From positions 16,369,927-16,433,926 of the forward strand of contig CM022301.1 in the NCBI GenBank assembly GCA_011799875.1: DNA of 64,000 bases, written 5' to 3'. Under the pieces are notes generated by a model. It worked only from the letters and a program-made list of their open reading frames with translations. It did no database searches and was not told where the DNA came from. Of the stretch, positions 1 through 10,207 are shown one piece after another. The stretch is from Thinopyrum elongatum (taxonomy: Eukaryota; Streptophyta; Magnoliopsida; Poales; Poaceae). The translations under genes and the position numbers were made by a program. Position 1 is the first letter of the stretch, and each line of letters starts with the position of its first letter.

Positions 1-101
1 GGCACGAACCAGGACTGATGAACCCGTTGGTCCTGGTTCGTAACAGAACCAGGATTAATGCTCTTATCTGGCCTGGACCAAAGCCCTGTTTTCTACTAGT
101 G
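1..101. mobile_element. CACTA transposon terminus (window-truncated)
   Basis: The stretch ends at position 101 with TTTTCTACTAGTG, the reverse complement of the CACTAGTAGAAAA terminus typical of grass CACTA elements. Inside it lie subterminal repeats of the GAACCAGGA type in both orientations. The rest of the element is left of the window, so its coding content is unknown. It interrupts the LTR fragment that begins at 102. The likely 3-bp target duplication (GTG at 102-104) cannot be confirmed without the other end. Confidence 0.8.
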
Positions 102-357
102 GTGCTTCCTTGGCTCTCAAGTTGTCTTCTGGTCCAAAAAAATCTCCAAAAAGTTTCACTACGTTTGAATTCCGTTTGATAGGGATATTCTGCGAAATAA
201 AAAAACAAGCAAAAAACAACTGGCACATGCCACTATGTCAATAGGTTAGTCCCAAAAAATGATATAAAGTTGCTATAAAATGATTGTAAAACATCCAAGA
301 ATGATTATATAACAACATGAACAATAAAAATTTATAGATACATTGGGGACGTATCCA
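102..357 (-). repeat. LTR fragment, TGATACG-type
   Basis: Read on the minus strand from 357, this begins with a mutated form of the TGATACGTCTCCAACGTATC LTR start also seen at 48089 and 54091 (here with CCCCAATG), and it continues into AT-rich LTR sequence. It is cut on the left by the CACTA end at 101. No coding sequence is visible. It is probably the relic of another gypsy-type element. Confidence 0.6.
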
Positions 358-692
358 CCCACGTGTGTTCCCGCCAGGCGCTAGCTGCCCACATTCGTGC
401 CGCTGTAGAGCGGCCGCTCCGCAATGGCGCCGGCCCAAAGCGGACGGGACCTCTTGCAAGCGCCATCATTGAAACGTTGGGCCGGCCGAGAGAACCACCC
501 ATGCCGCATCCCGGTGTCCGTGCCTGTTCAATGCCGAAGAGACATTTACTGTACGGGGCGGGACCGATATCTACCGCGCCCGTTCAATGCCCGCTCGTCT
601 GTATGCCACCGTTAAGCAGTCTCGCTGGCCAAGGAACCAACTCCGGCGCCGCGCATTGACGCACCCGGACGCTTGGCCTCACCGAAATATGC

Positions 693-700
693 TATTTAAA
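693..700 (+). promoter_or_regulatory. TATA-like box of decayed gene-like unit
   Basis: TATTTAAA lies about 74 bp upstream of the ATG at 774. Between them is a C- and A-rich leader typical of grass 5' untranslated regions, and upstream is a GC-rich stretch (about 358-690). The arrangement of promoter, leader and ATG is that of a plant gene start, although the ORF behind it is broken. Confidence 0.45.
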
Positions 701-773
701 GGTGGCCACACCCAGCTACTTCCGCACCACAACACATCCGCTCCACATCCTCCTCCTTTGCTCCACATCCACC

Positions 774-1271
774 ATGATGGCAAGCGGAAACACTTAGTAT
801 GATACTCTGTCATCGGAGATGAAGCACGAGGTGGCCGCCCTTGCAGCCGCCTGGCAGTCCTGCAGTGCTAGTCGGATCGAGCAGGGTATGCCAGCTACCT
901 CGCCCGAGGTCTCCAACGACGACACGGCACCAAACCCCGCGCCGGTGCATGCTGGCCTGACCAAGGAGCAGGCGCAGGCGCACTACGACGCCACCATGGC
1001 GGAGAAGGAGCAGTCTGCGCCGGCTCCTATGTTGGTGTTCCAGCAGGTGTAGAAGGAGCAGAGGTACAACCTGTTACTCCTCGAGCAGCACCGGCTGGTG
1101 GAGGGCCAAATCTATGGCGAGCGCGCAAGCGAGGTGGTCGTGGCGACCATGATCGGGACGAAACCGAACTTCGTTGCGGAGCAGTGGACGCTCTATGAGG
1201 TCACGTGCGCTCGCAACGCAAAGTCGACGCAACCGGACACGGACGCGGCCGCACACGCGCTGGCGGCATAG
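774..1271 (+). pseudogene. Broken gene-like ORF of unknown family
   Basis: From ATG 774 one frame stays readable for 498 bp up to TAG at 1269-1271, but it is interrupted by in-frame TAG codons at codon 8 (795-797) and at 1050-1052. The middle part is Ala- and Glu-rich (for example KEQAQAHYDATMAEKEQ), probably helical, and reads on through the second stop with similar composition (KEQRYNLLLLEQHRL), which suggests the stops are mutations. I do not recognise the protein and see no catalytic motif. The promoter-like sequence upstream and transcript-like AT-rich sequence to about 1740 suggest a multi-copy gene-like repeat. It could also be a captured gene fragment inside an unseen element. Confidence 0.5.
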
Positions 1272-1814
1272 GCAGTCCAAGACACTAACTTAGCCAGTTG
1301 AGCGTCCAACACACCGTCGTCCAACTTTCGGGGACCCACGTGACAGGTGGATAGTGATGGACCGTCCACGTCCATCATCGACCTCACGTCTACCAGTGCC
1401 CGCGACGGACATGTCTGGACTCCTCCGAGGATGAGTAGGGCATGGGAGGCGGTAGGGCATTGTGTCCCTAGTGGGCCGGTCCGTCTTCCATGTTATACTC
1501 TTCCTCACCGGAATCCGCACCTCTAGTTCACGGGTCTTGAACCCCGCCGCCATTCATGGAGACGGCACATGGAGGACATGGTCGCCAATGCGGAATACAA
1601 AGGAAGTGGATGATGGCCACTGCCATAGAATAGGTTTTGGGTCGGGCCGCTTTTTTTGTTCTAAATGTTCGAAGTGTAATGAATTTCGTCCGGTTTATAT
1701 GAAAATTAGTCACCATTGCTTGAATTTTGTCTCTGGATAGTTGAAACCCGGGTTAAATTGTATGCGGACAACCTTGGATGGTCGCCTCCGCATCCGCGGA
1801 CCGGTTCCCCCTGT
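1272..1814. other. No gene recognised
   Basis: This follows the broken ORF. It holds scattered short frames with stops and, around 1640-1735, AT-rich sequence resembling a plant 3' untranslated region. I see no repeat boundary. Confidence 0.4.
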
Positions 1815-2385
1815 CCGCGCTGGACGCCGTAGCAAATTTGCTGGTCAGATTGGAGAGCCCTAATCACCCTCAAGCCACTGTATATAATGTTATGACCCTC
1901 TTGTGGTGTATATGGAAAGCAAAAATGATAATCTTTTTGGCAGGAAAGAAAACAATCCAATACTGGTACATCATGCAATGCAGGCAATTATAAAAGGCCA
2001 TGAACTGGCATCTTATGCAGAGAATGCAGGTATTGCTACCATACCGCAACAGGAACAAGGCAATCATAATTTGCACGGAAATACAAGAATAAAGGCAAAT
2101 GCAGCAGAATATGAAGTGTACGTAGGCGCAGCTTGGAAAAAAGAACCGAGCTCTTCATTTCCAGGAATGTCTAAAAAAGGACTTGGAATCTTCATCCAAC
2201 CAGAAAAGCATCAACAACGAGGCATCTACACATCAACAGCAGCAAAGCAGGTCAAATCACCTCTCCGGGCAGAGGCCCTTGCACTCTAGGTTTCAGCACA
2301 TGTTTCTACAACATTGACAACCAACTACATAACCTTCCTGGTGGATAATCATACTTTAGCGAGGTGTACTTCACTTCAATGAGAA
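1815..2385 (+). pseudogene. LINE RNase H-like domain fragment
   Basis: This is the C-terminal part of a plant LINE polyprotein: the linker with TLLWCIWKA, then an RNase H-like domain with VYVGAAWKK, GLGIFIQPE, SPLRAEALAL and TFLVDNHTLAR. The frame shifts by one base near 1918-1925 (the WCIWKA frame moves into KNDNLFGRK) and has an in-frame TAG at 2287-2289, after which similarity continues. In this domain family the first catalytic Asp sits in a YVDAS-type motif. Here it reads YVGAA, so that residue is lost; the Glu (AEA) and second Asp (VDN) remain. The region upstream (reverse transcriptase) and the extreme C-terminus are absent. It is a dead fragment. Confidence 0.7.
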
Positions 2386-2390
2386 CAAAG

Positions 2391-2460
2391 AACCTTGAGG
2401 GCGAAGCTAGGGTTCCTCCCCTGCTCCCGCCGCCGCCGCCGGCAACCCTCGCTCTCCCCC
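2391..2460. repeat. Left flank of CACTA: GC-rich repeat, first part
   Basis: A GGGCGAAGCTAGGGTTCC motif leads into CCGCCGCCG-rich sequence, which is interrupted at 2460 by the CACTA insertion and continues at 14261. The base triplet CCC at 2458-2460 is repeated at 14261-14263 as the target duplication. Confidence 0.6.
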
Positions 2461-2474
2461 CACTAGTGCAGAAC

Positions 2475-2672
2475 TGGGCTTTAGCACCGGTTCTTTAGGC
2501 CCTTTAGTGCCGGTTCTGTAACCGCCACTAAAGGGTGAGGACTAAAGCCCCCCCCCCCCATTAGTACCGGTTCAACACGAACCGCCACTAAAGGGCCACC
2601 ACGTGGCACGAGCCAGCGCCGTGGGCTGGGAGACCTTTAGTACCGGTTGGTCACACCAACCGGTACTAAAAG
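2475..2672. repeat. CACTA left subterminal repeat array
   Basis: This holds repeated, often inverted, 15-20 bp units built on TTTAGTRCCGGTT and AACCGNYACTAAA. The last is a near-perfect hairpin at 2637-2671 with 15-bp arms and a 5-nt loop. A run of C occurs near 2550. Such arrays are binding sites for the element-encoded TNPA-type protein in En/Spm; that role is assumed here by analogy. Confidence 0.75.
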
Positions 2673-2915
2673 GTTTGGGGGGTTTTGGGTTTATGATTTA
2701 TTTTTCATTTAATTTTGTGTTTTCCATTTAATTCTTTTTCATTCGCTGGTATTTTACGATACTACATATTGTACACGTTATGCATATATATAAATAGAAT
2801 TTCTCATAGAACCGATCATATATATATATATATCATCGAATGTCTCGCACGACCATTCACACATACACATGTATATATGCAATTTGGTATATACAATTTC
2901 TCCTACATGGAGGCA

Positions 2916-5900
2916 TTACTGCGGTAGCGGGTAATGGAATTCTCCTTTGGGATCTATGAACTGGTCGAGCAAAAATCCCGCTATTTACTCTTGAATTGCT
3001 CGTACGCGATCCATTGGTAGGAGCTTATCCCGCATCTCATTGAACTTTAAAGAAGGAGATCAAATATGCATGTATTAGTTGTGTGTATATATATTAGATA
3101 TCGATAATGATGTAAAAATTGTGAATAGTGTTCTGGCAAACGTACCCATATCTGTCTATCAGATCTGCTCCTTTCGGACGCCATCATGCGAATGTTCTCG
3201 CAAACGTAGTATGCACATAAATCAGTCTCCCGCGCCTGCTTCATGGCCTTTACGAGAATAGAATTCAATCAGATAATAATTAATCAAGCATGATAATTAA
3301 TGGTATTGAAACTAGAATTAAAGAGATGGTAGCTAGCTAGTACTACTTAATTAATTACCTTGGGTCGATACCATTTCAGCTTTTCTTTCCAAGTGCCTGG
3401 AACCTGTTTGATGAACTTTTCCCAAGCCCTGCCCGCAGGCAAAGAAAATGAATAAAGGAGTTATTAATTAGTTGATATCAGGAAATGACGAACTAAAGAG
3501 GGCGACATATATAGTTCGATAATGATTGAAATTACCTGTTGACTATCCCCTTCACGATTTCGTACTCAATAACTGGTTTAAGTAGTGAGTCCAGTACTTC
3601 AACTTTTCCATCTTCAACTTGAATGATTAACAAGATCCAGTGGAAACTGCATGCGCACACGTTTGCATGTATAAATTAAGCGGGCATGTGACTAACACTC
3701 ATCAACTACCCTAAACCCTATACACCCTTATTAACATCTAGCTAGTAAGCAAAAATAGAATTTGTAGTACAAGACAGTGTGAGACTCACCCGAAGTTGTA
3801 AGGAAGTAGTATATCTCGATTGGTATTTAGGAGCTTCAAGAACTCTAGCAAGCTTTTCTCTGTGTCTTTTCGTTCCCATGGACGCGTCCACGTCTCTTCA
3901 TTAATGGTATTTGGGTCAATGAACCCAATGCCATAGCGTCCAGCTATTTTCATTTCATAGATCTTCATCCTGCATAATACCACAGAAAAGAATATAGTGA
4001 GGATAATTATAGGTAATGATCAACGAGCACTATAGCTAGCAGCTTGAGACTAGCACTTACAGACAATAGCAACTGACGATAGATTTGTCGAGTGCGTCTT
4101 GATTGAATAACTGAAACAGTTTTGTAAACTCAACATACAGATCTTTCCCATGGTAGTAATACTCTGGCTTGACTTTCACCATGAGGGACTCTCGATTGGT
4201 AGTCTTGGCAATTTTCGTGTACCATTCATGCAATTCATACATTCTCGTTGAGAGCTTCTTGACCTCCTCAGGCTTGACCATAGGTTCACCGCGGGCATAT
4301 TTCCGTTTTATGTCCTCCTCTCTAATCATATCCATGGGCTCGATCTCTAGGAGTTGATAAACAGTGATACCGGCCTCTTCAGCCATCCTTCTATGAGCGT
4401 CGGTTATTACCAGCTGATCGGCGCCGGTACTCGCATGTGTTGGTACAATGAGCGGGGGGATCGACTGCATCGCCTGTTCTCCCAGCAGGGGAACAGTTTT
4501 CCCGCTTTTTTGGCAGCTGCTTGGCTGGAGCTCGAGCTCCAGCTCAACTCCTTCTTTTTTTGTGCTTGATATGCCTTCCTGATTTGGCGCTCATAGTCTG
4601 AGTCAATAGGCTTGGGAGCTGGTGGTTCAGCCATACGAATAAAGTGGTCAATGACATGCTCAGGTACTGTCTCCTTTGGCAGCGGTGGCGGTTTTGGTCC
4701 AAAATGGGCCCTCAATTGGGCTTGCACTTCGGCTTCGTTTTCCTCCTCAGTTAGGTCGTAAGGCCTCTTCGGAAGAGGCGCGAGGCTTGGACCAAATTGG
4801 AATCTCTTGCCTCCTGTACCTGTACTTGTACCGCTAGCCACCATAGCTGCAGTGGCTCTCTTCCGCTGTTGCTTAGGCGGCGTAGCCCGCTGAGGCGGCG
4901 GAGATGGCTGACGCGGTGCCTGACTTGTAGGAGGAGGAGTGGGCTGACGCGTTGCTGGACTTGGAGGAGGAGGAGTGGGCTGACGCGGTGCCGGACTTGG
5001 AGGAGGAAGAGTGGGCTGAAGCGGTGCCGGACTTCGAGGAGGAGGAGTGGCCTGACGCGTTGGCGGACTTGAAGGAGCAGGACTCTGCTGAGGTAGTGGC
5101 TGATGACTTGGAGGAGCGGGAGTTTGCTGACGCGGTGGCGGACTTGGAGGAGGAGTCGACTGACGCTGTGTCGGTGGCCTTGGAAAGATGGTGCAATCCT
5201 TTCTCCATAGAATGATACGATGTATGGTCTCTCCTAGTGTGTGCTCGTCGTCACCTCCAGGAATGTCAAGCTCTAGCCACGAATATTGTGCCACCACTTC
5301 ATCAACCACGACACGAGCATAGCCAGCTGGAATCGGGTTGCAATGGAAGGTTGCTTTAGGGGGATTTGTATAAGCAACGGCGTCCGCCACCTTCATGGAT
5401 ATGTTCTTCATTTTGACGTGTAGCTCACAATTAGTGTTTTCCATGATGTCATCCACAGGGTATCTATCCAGCAGTGCCTCGCCCGGGGCGGAACCCACGC
5501 TGCTTCTCGGCATGGATGGGACGGTGCTGTCCAATGCTGGATCCGCTAGCTGCTGCCGCTGCTGAGACCCCCTTTCCTGGCTAAGTGAGTCGATCTGCTG
5601 CTGCTGCCGCTGAAATTGGAGTGCCAACTCTGCGTGCGCTGATTCTAGGCCTTGAAGGCGTTCTGCTTCCTGCTTCCTCTGCTCCTCCTCCAGCTTCCTC
5701 TTCTTCTCCTCCTCCATCTTCTTTCTCGCACGGCTTCTGTAGTCAGTGTTCTAGTCCTCAAACCCCTCATACCACGGAACAACTCCTTTGCCTCGTGTTC
5801 TTCCCGGGTGTTCAGGATTTCCCAGGGCGCACGTAAGCTCGTCGTTCTCTCTGTTGGGCGTGAACACCCCCGTTCGAGCCTCTTCTATTGCAACAAGTAG

Positions 5901-6950
5901 TTTAAGGTCCGCTCCTTTAAGACTTGCCTTCTCCAAAACCTTGCCTGTCTTTGGGTCCAACATCCCCCCATGCACATAGAACCAAGTCCTGCACCTGGGG
6001 GGCCATCTCAATGTAACTGGAATGACCCCTGCATCCACCATCTGTTGCTCAGCCTTATCCCACTTAGGCCGGGCCACCGCGTAGCCACCTAGCCCCAGCC
6101 TATGGTAATGCTCCTTTTTCGCGGCATTGAGCTTGCTTATTCTCGACCGTTCCTTAGCTAATTCCGATTCCTTGAATTTCACGAAAGCGGGCCAGTGATC
6201 TCTTTGCTTCTCTAGTGTTCCCGTGAATTCTGGAGTCTTCTTTCCTCCTTCGACGTAGTTGGCCCATATACTTTTCTTGTGGTTGTTGAATGCAACCGCC
6301 ATCTTCCTAAGAGCAGCGTCCTTGAGTTTCTGCACATCTGCATCTGTGAAATGATCTGGTAGGGTGAAATGTGACATGAGAGATTCCCAAAGCAGATCTT
6401 TTGCTCTTTGGTCAACAAAAGTAAGATCTTGATGTTCCTTTGCTGGCTTTTTCCATTCTTGAATGGAGATCGGGATTTGTCCTAATCAAGAACTCCGCAC
6501 TGACGAACGAACTTGCCCGCATTCTTCTTAGGCTCGCTTGGTTCGCCATTAGGTTTGATGGCATCGATGTTGTACTTTACGCCATCCTTCAACTTTTTGG
6601 CCGGCCCTCGCACTGTCCTGCTGCCTGTAGAAGATTTGCTTGATCCGGAGGGCTGAAAGAAGAAAGATCGATTCGTTAATATATATACAAATCATTTAAA
6701 ACATGTGATGATCACCAGATGCCTGCTTATATAAATATACCTCGCCGGTCTTTGTTATTTCAAGATCAATATTTTCTTCGTCATTATAATCATAGTTCTG
6801 GACTTCATCTATTCATTCGTCTTCATCAAATATCATACCCTCACCGGTAGGGTTCAGATATTGCGAGCCGTCATCTTCTTCAAACTCATCTGGGCGCGAT
6901 CGTATGATGTTGAACAGGGCCTCCTCTCCTTCTCTGCCGGTATTGTCCAT
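2916..6950 (-). pseudogene. CACTA second gene: Pro-rich protein with Ulp1-like (C48) protease domain
   Basis: Proposed minus-strand exons are 6950-6741, 6652-4061, 3969-3790, 3646-3536, 3428-3359, about 3245-3146 and 3044-2916, all with GT/AG ends that keep phase. Exon 1 is acidic (MDNTGREGEEALF). Exon 2 carries a plant En/Spm-transposase-like domain (about 5751-6600), a coiled coil (MEEEKKRKLEEEQ), a Pro/Gln/Ser-rich repeat region (about 4850-5180) and a conserved C-terminal part. The last exons form an Ulp1-like cysteine protease core: FHW (His), VLDS (Asp) and DLCAYYVCENI (Cys). Breaks are TGA at 6813-6815 (CGA in copy 2), a 1-base frameshift near 6478-6490, TAG at 5751-5753, a frameshift near 4470 and TAA at 2985-2987. 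In related CACTA elements this gene accompanies the transposase. SUMO-protease activity is a domain-based guess. Confidence 0.75.
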
Positions 6951-7232
6951 AGCTTTTATTTAACTAATTTAGAAAAAATATAAAACAATTTAGTATTCAA
7001 ATTACAATGCATGCATGCAATCAATAAGGAAAAACTGAATCATAGTACATAATATGCATCATCGAATATAATCTCGAATACATTGTCTCGAATATTATCG
7101 AATAATATATATAATCTCGAATATTATCGAATAATATATATAATCTCGAATACATCGTCTCGAATATTATCGAATAATATATATAATCTCGAATACATCG
7201 TCTTGAATATTATCGAATACATCACTAGCTAG
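6951..7232. repeat. AT-rich leader with 43-bp minisatellite
   Basis: Between the ATG at 6950 and the next ORF lies AT-rich sequence. From about 7066 to 7225 a unit of about 43 bp (TCGTCTCGAATATTATCGAA followed by an AT-rich half) is repeated roughly three times, one unit being shortened. The same array in the second CACTA copy is longer (22288-22470). Confidence 0.7.
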
Positions 7233-7685
7233 CTAATATAGATCGAATACTATCGAATAATCTAGTTCACTCGCGGTTCCTGAGGCGCGGGCAGTGGACA
7301 CCCAAAGAGAAGGAACCATCACAGGATCATAGCTCGGGTGAGATCCCCGAAGAACCTGCCAGGTATTGGAGAACCTGAAGTCCATAGCAGCCATGTAGCG
7401 ACGGACGTGCTCGTCCTCCTCCCTGATACGGCGACGTACCACCTCCGGCGGGGCCGGCTCCCGCCGCACCGAAAGTGTCCAACACGAACGCCACCAAAGG
7501 AGCTCCGGGTCGACGACGGGACCCGGGGCCGGGTTCCTCCCCAAGCGGCGCCCCCCCTGAAGGTAGCACCTCCCAGTGCTAGCCCGGCGGAGCCCAGTCC
7601 TGGACATGGCTCCTCTGAAGCAGGCGTCGTCGTGAACGGGTCGACGGCGAGGATGCGGGCCGGGCATCATTGACGTCGAGAACAA
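7233..7685 (-). CDS. Unknown 150-codon ORF of CACTA element
   Basis: This uninterrupted minus-strand ORF lies upstream of the Ulp1-type gene and downstream of the internal promoter at 8503, so it may be an upstream exon or a separate small gene. The first half is Arg/Pro/Gly-rich. The second half looks protein-like (PPEVVRRRIREEDEHVRRYMAA, then FSNTWQVLRGSHPSYDPVMV). I see no known catalytic motif or membrane segment. The same frame in copy 2 (22496-22946) is frameshifted but otherwise very similar, so it is a conserved part of the element rather than chance. Function unknown. Confidence 0.45.
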   Translation of the reverse strand: MFSTSMMPGPHPRRRPVHDDACFRGAMSRTGLRRASTGRCYLQGGRRLGRNPAPGPVVDPELLWWRSCWTLSVRREPAPPEVVRRRIREEDEHVRRYMAAMDFRFSNTWQVLRGSHPSYDPVMVPSLWVSTARASGTASELDYSIVFDLY

Positions 7686-8150
7686 ATACTATATGCAAAT
7701 GTAACATTTTTCAAATGATTGGATTGTGATTTCTTATATATAAATTCTATATGCAAACTTTGAGATATGTCGACGATCAAATATCGTTGCATATGTCAAA
7801 ATTCAAACTTTGACATATGATATCTAGCTAGCTAATTAATCTAACATTAATATATATATATCTAGCTAATTCATCTAACATTTTGACAGAAGTATAAAAA
7901 ACTAATTCATCTAACATTAATTAATATATCTAATTCATCTAACTAAAAGTATAAAAAACTAATTCATCTAACATTAATATATCTAGCTAATTCATCTAAC
8001 ATTTGACATTAATCTAATTAATTAATTCATCTAAAACCTTTGACATTTGACATTAATCCAATTAATTAATTAATTCATCTAAAACCTTTGTATAAAAAAC
8101 TAAAAAACAGAAAAATAGAAAAAACTAAAAACTAAAAATATAACATCTAA
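7686..8150. other. AT-rich spacer inside CACTA, no gene
   Basis: It is composed of iterated CTAATTCATCTAACATT-like words and TTAATTAATTAA stretches. No ORF of note. It is probably intronic or leader sequence between the internal promoter and downstream exons. Confidence 0.6.
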
Positions 8151-8450
8151 GTGTGTGTGTGTGTACATGTACATGTGTGTGTGTGTGTGCGGGCTTGGGA
8201 GGGCGGCCGGGCATGGCGGGGGTCTCACAGCGGGGCGACGGGCCGGGGCGGCGACAGGGGGCGGCGACAGGCCGGTGCGGCGACGGGGGCGGCGAGTAGA
8301 CGGGGACGGCGACGGGGACAGGCCGGCGACGGGGGCGGCGCGCGAGTCGACGGGGACGGGCAGGGGCGGCGACGGGGACGGGGGCGGCGACGGCGACGGG
8401 GACGGCGCGCGACGGGGGCGGCGACGGGGGGCGGTGGCTCTGTCGATTGA
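8151..8450. repeat. GT microsatellite and GGCGACGGGG minisatellite
   Basis: 8151-8189 is a GT run broken by ACATGTACAT. 8225-8450 is a very GC-rich array of GGCGACGGGGAC-like units (about 6-12 bp). All six frames are open over much of it, purely because of composition. The duplicated copy at 23448-23700 differs in unit number. Confidence 0.75.
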
Positions 8451-8502
8451 AGAAGCAGAGGAGACGAACAGAGAAGAAGAAAGTGAAATTTTCGTAAGTG
8501 TT

Positions 8503-8512
8503 GTATATATAG
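8503..8512 (-). promoter_or_regulatory. Internal CACTA promoter (TATA box), second gene
   Basis: On the minus strand CCTATATATAC lies directly downstream of the hairpin array 8521-8679 and upstream of a CT-rich leader (TTCTTCTTCTCTGTTCGTC). This is the classic layout of a plant core promoter driving leftward transcription toward the ORFs at 7685 and 6950. The copy at 23767-23774 keeps the same sequence. Confidence 0.6.
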
Positions 8513-8520
8513 GACGGACA

Positions 8521-8679
8521 TTTAGTACCGGTTGGAGCCACCAACCGGTACTAAAGGTCAAATTTGGCCAGGGTAAGCGGCGGGAAGCGACCACCTTTAG
8601 TACCGGGTCGTGGCTACAACCGGTACTAAAGACCCCCCCCCCCCTTTAGTACCGGTTGGAGCCACGACCCGGTACTAAA
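8521..8679. repeat. Internal copy of CACTA subterminal hairpin array
   Basis: This has three units. 8521-8555 is a hairpin with arms TTTAGTACCGGTTGG/CCAACCGGTACTAAA. 8596-8631 and 8644-8679 are two 36-bp arms, inverted to each other with one mismatch and separated by a 12-nt loop of A plus eleven Cs. The same words occur at both element ends. Position next to a TATA box suggests a binding site for the element's own DNA-binding protein; the long hairpin could also feed small RNA. Both are inferences. Confidence 0.8.
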
Positions 8680-9230
8680 GGGGGTGCGCTGCCACCCGCG
8701 GTGCACAAAGTTTAGTCCCATCTCGCCGAGCGAAGGGCAGCCGCACTGGTTTATAAACCCAGCCGCGGCTGCTCCTTCGAGCTCCTCTCCAAAGCAGGCT
8801 TCTGGGCCTAAACTGCTGCGCTGCCCTGTGGGCCTATTGGGCCTTGCGGGCCTGCAACCTGGCCCAACTACAGGTTGGGTTTCTAGTCATATGCAGGCCG
8901 CTGTTGCCCAGTAGGCGGGCTTTATTTATTTTGTTTTTTTCTTTTCTGCTTTATTTATTTTCTTTTATTTATTTGTGAGCTGTTTTTTGCTGTATTTAGA
9001 GTTTCTTTGTGAATATTTTTGCTTTAGGTACAAAAAATTACAAACTTTCTGTTAGTGCCAGTAGTTTTCAAATTTGAAAAGTTTAAATTTGAATTATTTG
9101 AAATTTGTGTGAATCACTAGTTTGTGAATAACTTTACTTTAAAAATAGATTTTCCAGTGATTCTTTTTTCTTATGTGTAATATTAGTGTGTTTTATCATT
9201 ATATTCAATTTGCTAATACTTAGGTTATTT
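8680..9230. other. CACTA internal spacer, no gene
   Basis: A GC-rich block to about 8910 includes TTTATAAACCC at 8751 (possible TATA box on the plus strand) and the repeated word GGGCCT. It is followed by T-rich sequence. No supported coding region. Confidence 0.5.
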
Positions 9231-10030
9231 AAAAAAATGAAATGCCTTTGTAACAGCTGAGTTTTCGTCCGAAACCCTGATACTTCGAAAGAGATTGTCC
9301 ATTTTGTACATGAAGTGCATCCAGTTTTTACCTTAACACTCTCTACTTTTTTGCACATGCTATGTGGGTGAAATGATGATACCATGCCAACTTTCAACCT
9401 TTTCAGAGTTCATTTGTAGTGCTTTTCAATTTCAGGGTCAATTAGCTAAAAAAAATCAGTAAATGCATGAAAAATAGCAAATGATGTCAGAAAGGGTTCA
9501 AAATTGATGACATGGCTTTGAATGGTGCATATTGAACACACAAAAAGTCTGGAGTTGTAATAAGTTTAAAAAAATGAAATGCCTTTGTAACAGATGAGTT
9601 TTCATCCGAAACCCTGATACTTCGAAAGAGATTGTCCATTTTGTACACGAAGTGCAGCAAGTTTTTGCCGTAACCCTCTCAACTTTTTTGCACATGCTAT
9701 GTGGGTGAAATGATGATACCATACCAACTTTCAACCTTTTCAGAGTTCATTTGTAGTGCTTTTCAATTTCAGGGTCATTTAGCTCAAAAAAATCAGTAAA
9801 TGCATGAAAAATAGCAAATGATGTCAGAAAGGGTTGAAAGTTGATGACGTGGCTTTGAATGGTGCATACTGAACGCACAAAAAGTCTGGACTTGAAATAA
9901 GTTAAAAAAATGAATTGCCTTTGTAACAGATGAGTTTTCGTCCGAAACCCTGATACTTCGAAAGAGATTGTCCATTTTCAATTTCAGGGTCATTTAGCTA
10001 AAAAAAATCAGCAAATGAGCTGAAAAATTG
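9231..10030. repeat. 337-bp tandem repeats downstream of transposase
   Basis: The word GCCTTTGTAACAG recurs at 9244, 9581 and 9917, giving periods of 337 and 336 bp. The third unit is shortened by an internal deletion after TTGTCCATTTT. Small minus-strand frames starting MKVGMVSSFHPH appear once per unit and are a by-product of the repeat. The array lies 3' of the transposase gene, between the element's two main genes, and is kept in copy 2 (24504-25300). Confidence 0.85.
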
Positions 10031-10207
10031 CAAATGAAGTCAAAAGGTACACGTTTGTCCGAAGCACAAAAGTACACGTTTCAAATGCCAAAACCCATAA
10101 GCACCCTAACTATTACAAAGATTCCCTACGGTTTGTCCAAAGTGGGACTTTCCAGATATATAAGTCCGGAAACTCACTAGAGAAGAAAGTGATGACAGTG
10201 AAGCCGG

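Noticed and set aside
2816..2834. Promoter from the TATATATATATAT run.
   Set aside because: Simple AT repeat in the 3' region of the CACTA second gene, with no gene starting from it.
4797..5215. Ser-, Glu- or Arg-rich frames overlapping the Pro-rich part of the CACTA second gene.
   Set aside because: They are other-frame readings of the Pro/Gln/Ser repeat; the minus-strand Pro-rich frame is continuous with recognisable domains on both sides.
6951..7232. CRISPR-like array, because of regularly spaced repeats.
   Set aside because: Units are tandem without unique spacers and the genome is plant; it is an AT-rich minisatellite.
8100..8649. Long open frames in several phases on both strands around the GC-rich array (and 23379-23909).
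   Set aside because: They follow from GGCGACGGGG repetition, which has few stops in any frame; codon pattern and lack of conservation of frame between copies argue against genes.
9134..9993. Repeated 60-90 codon minus-strand frames starting MKVGMVSSF.
   Set aside because: They arise once per 337-bp tandem unit and carry no conserved domain; repeat copies differ without codon-level constraint.
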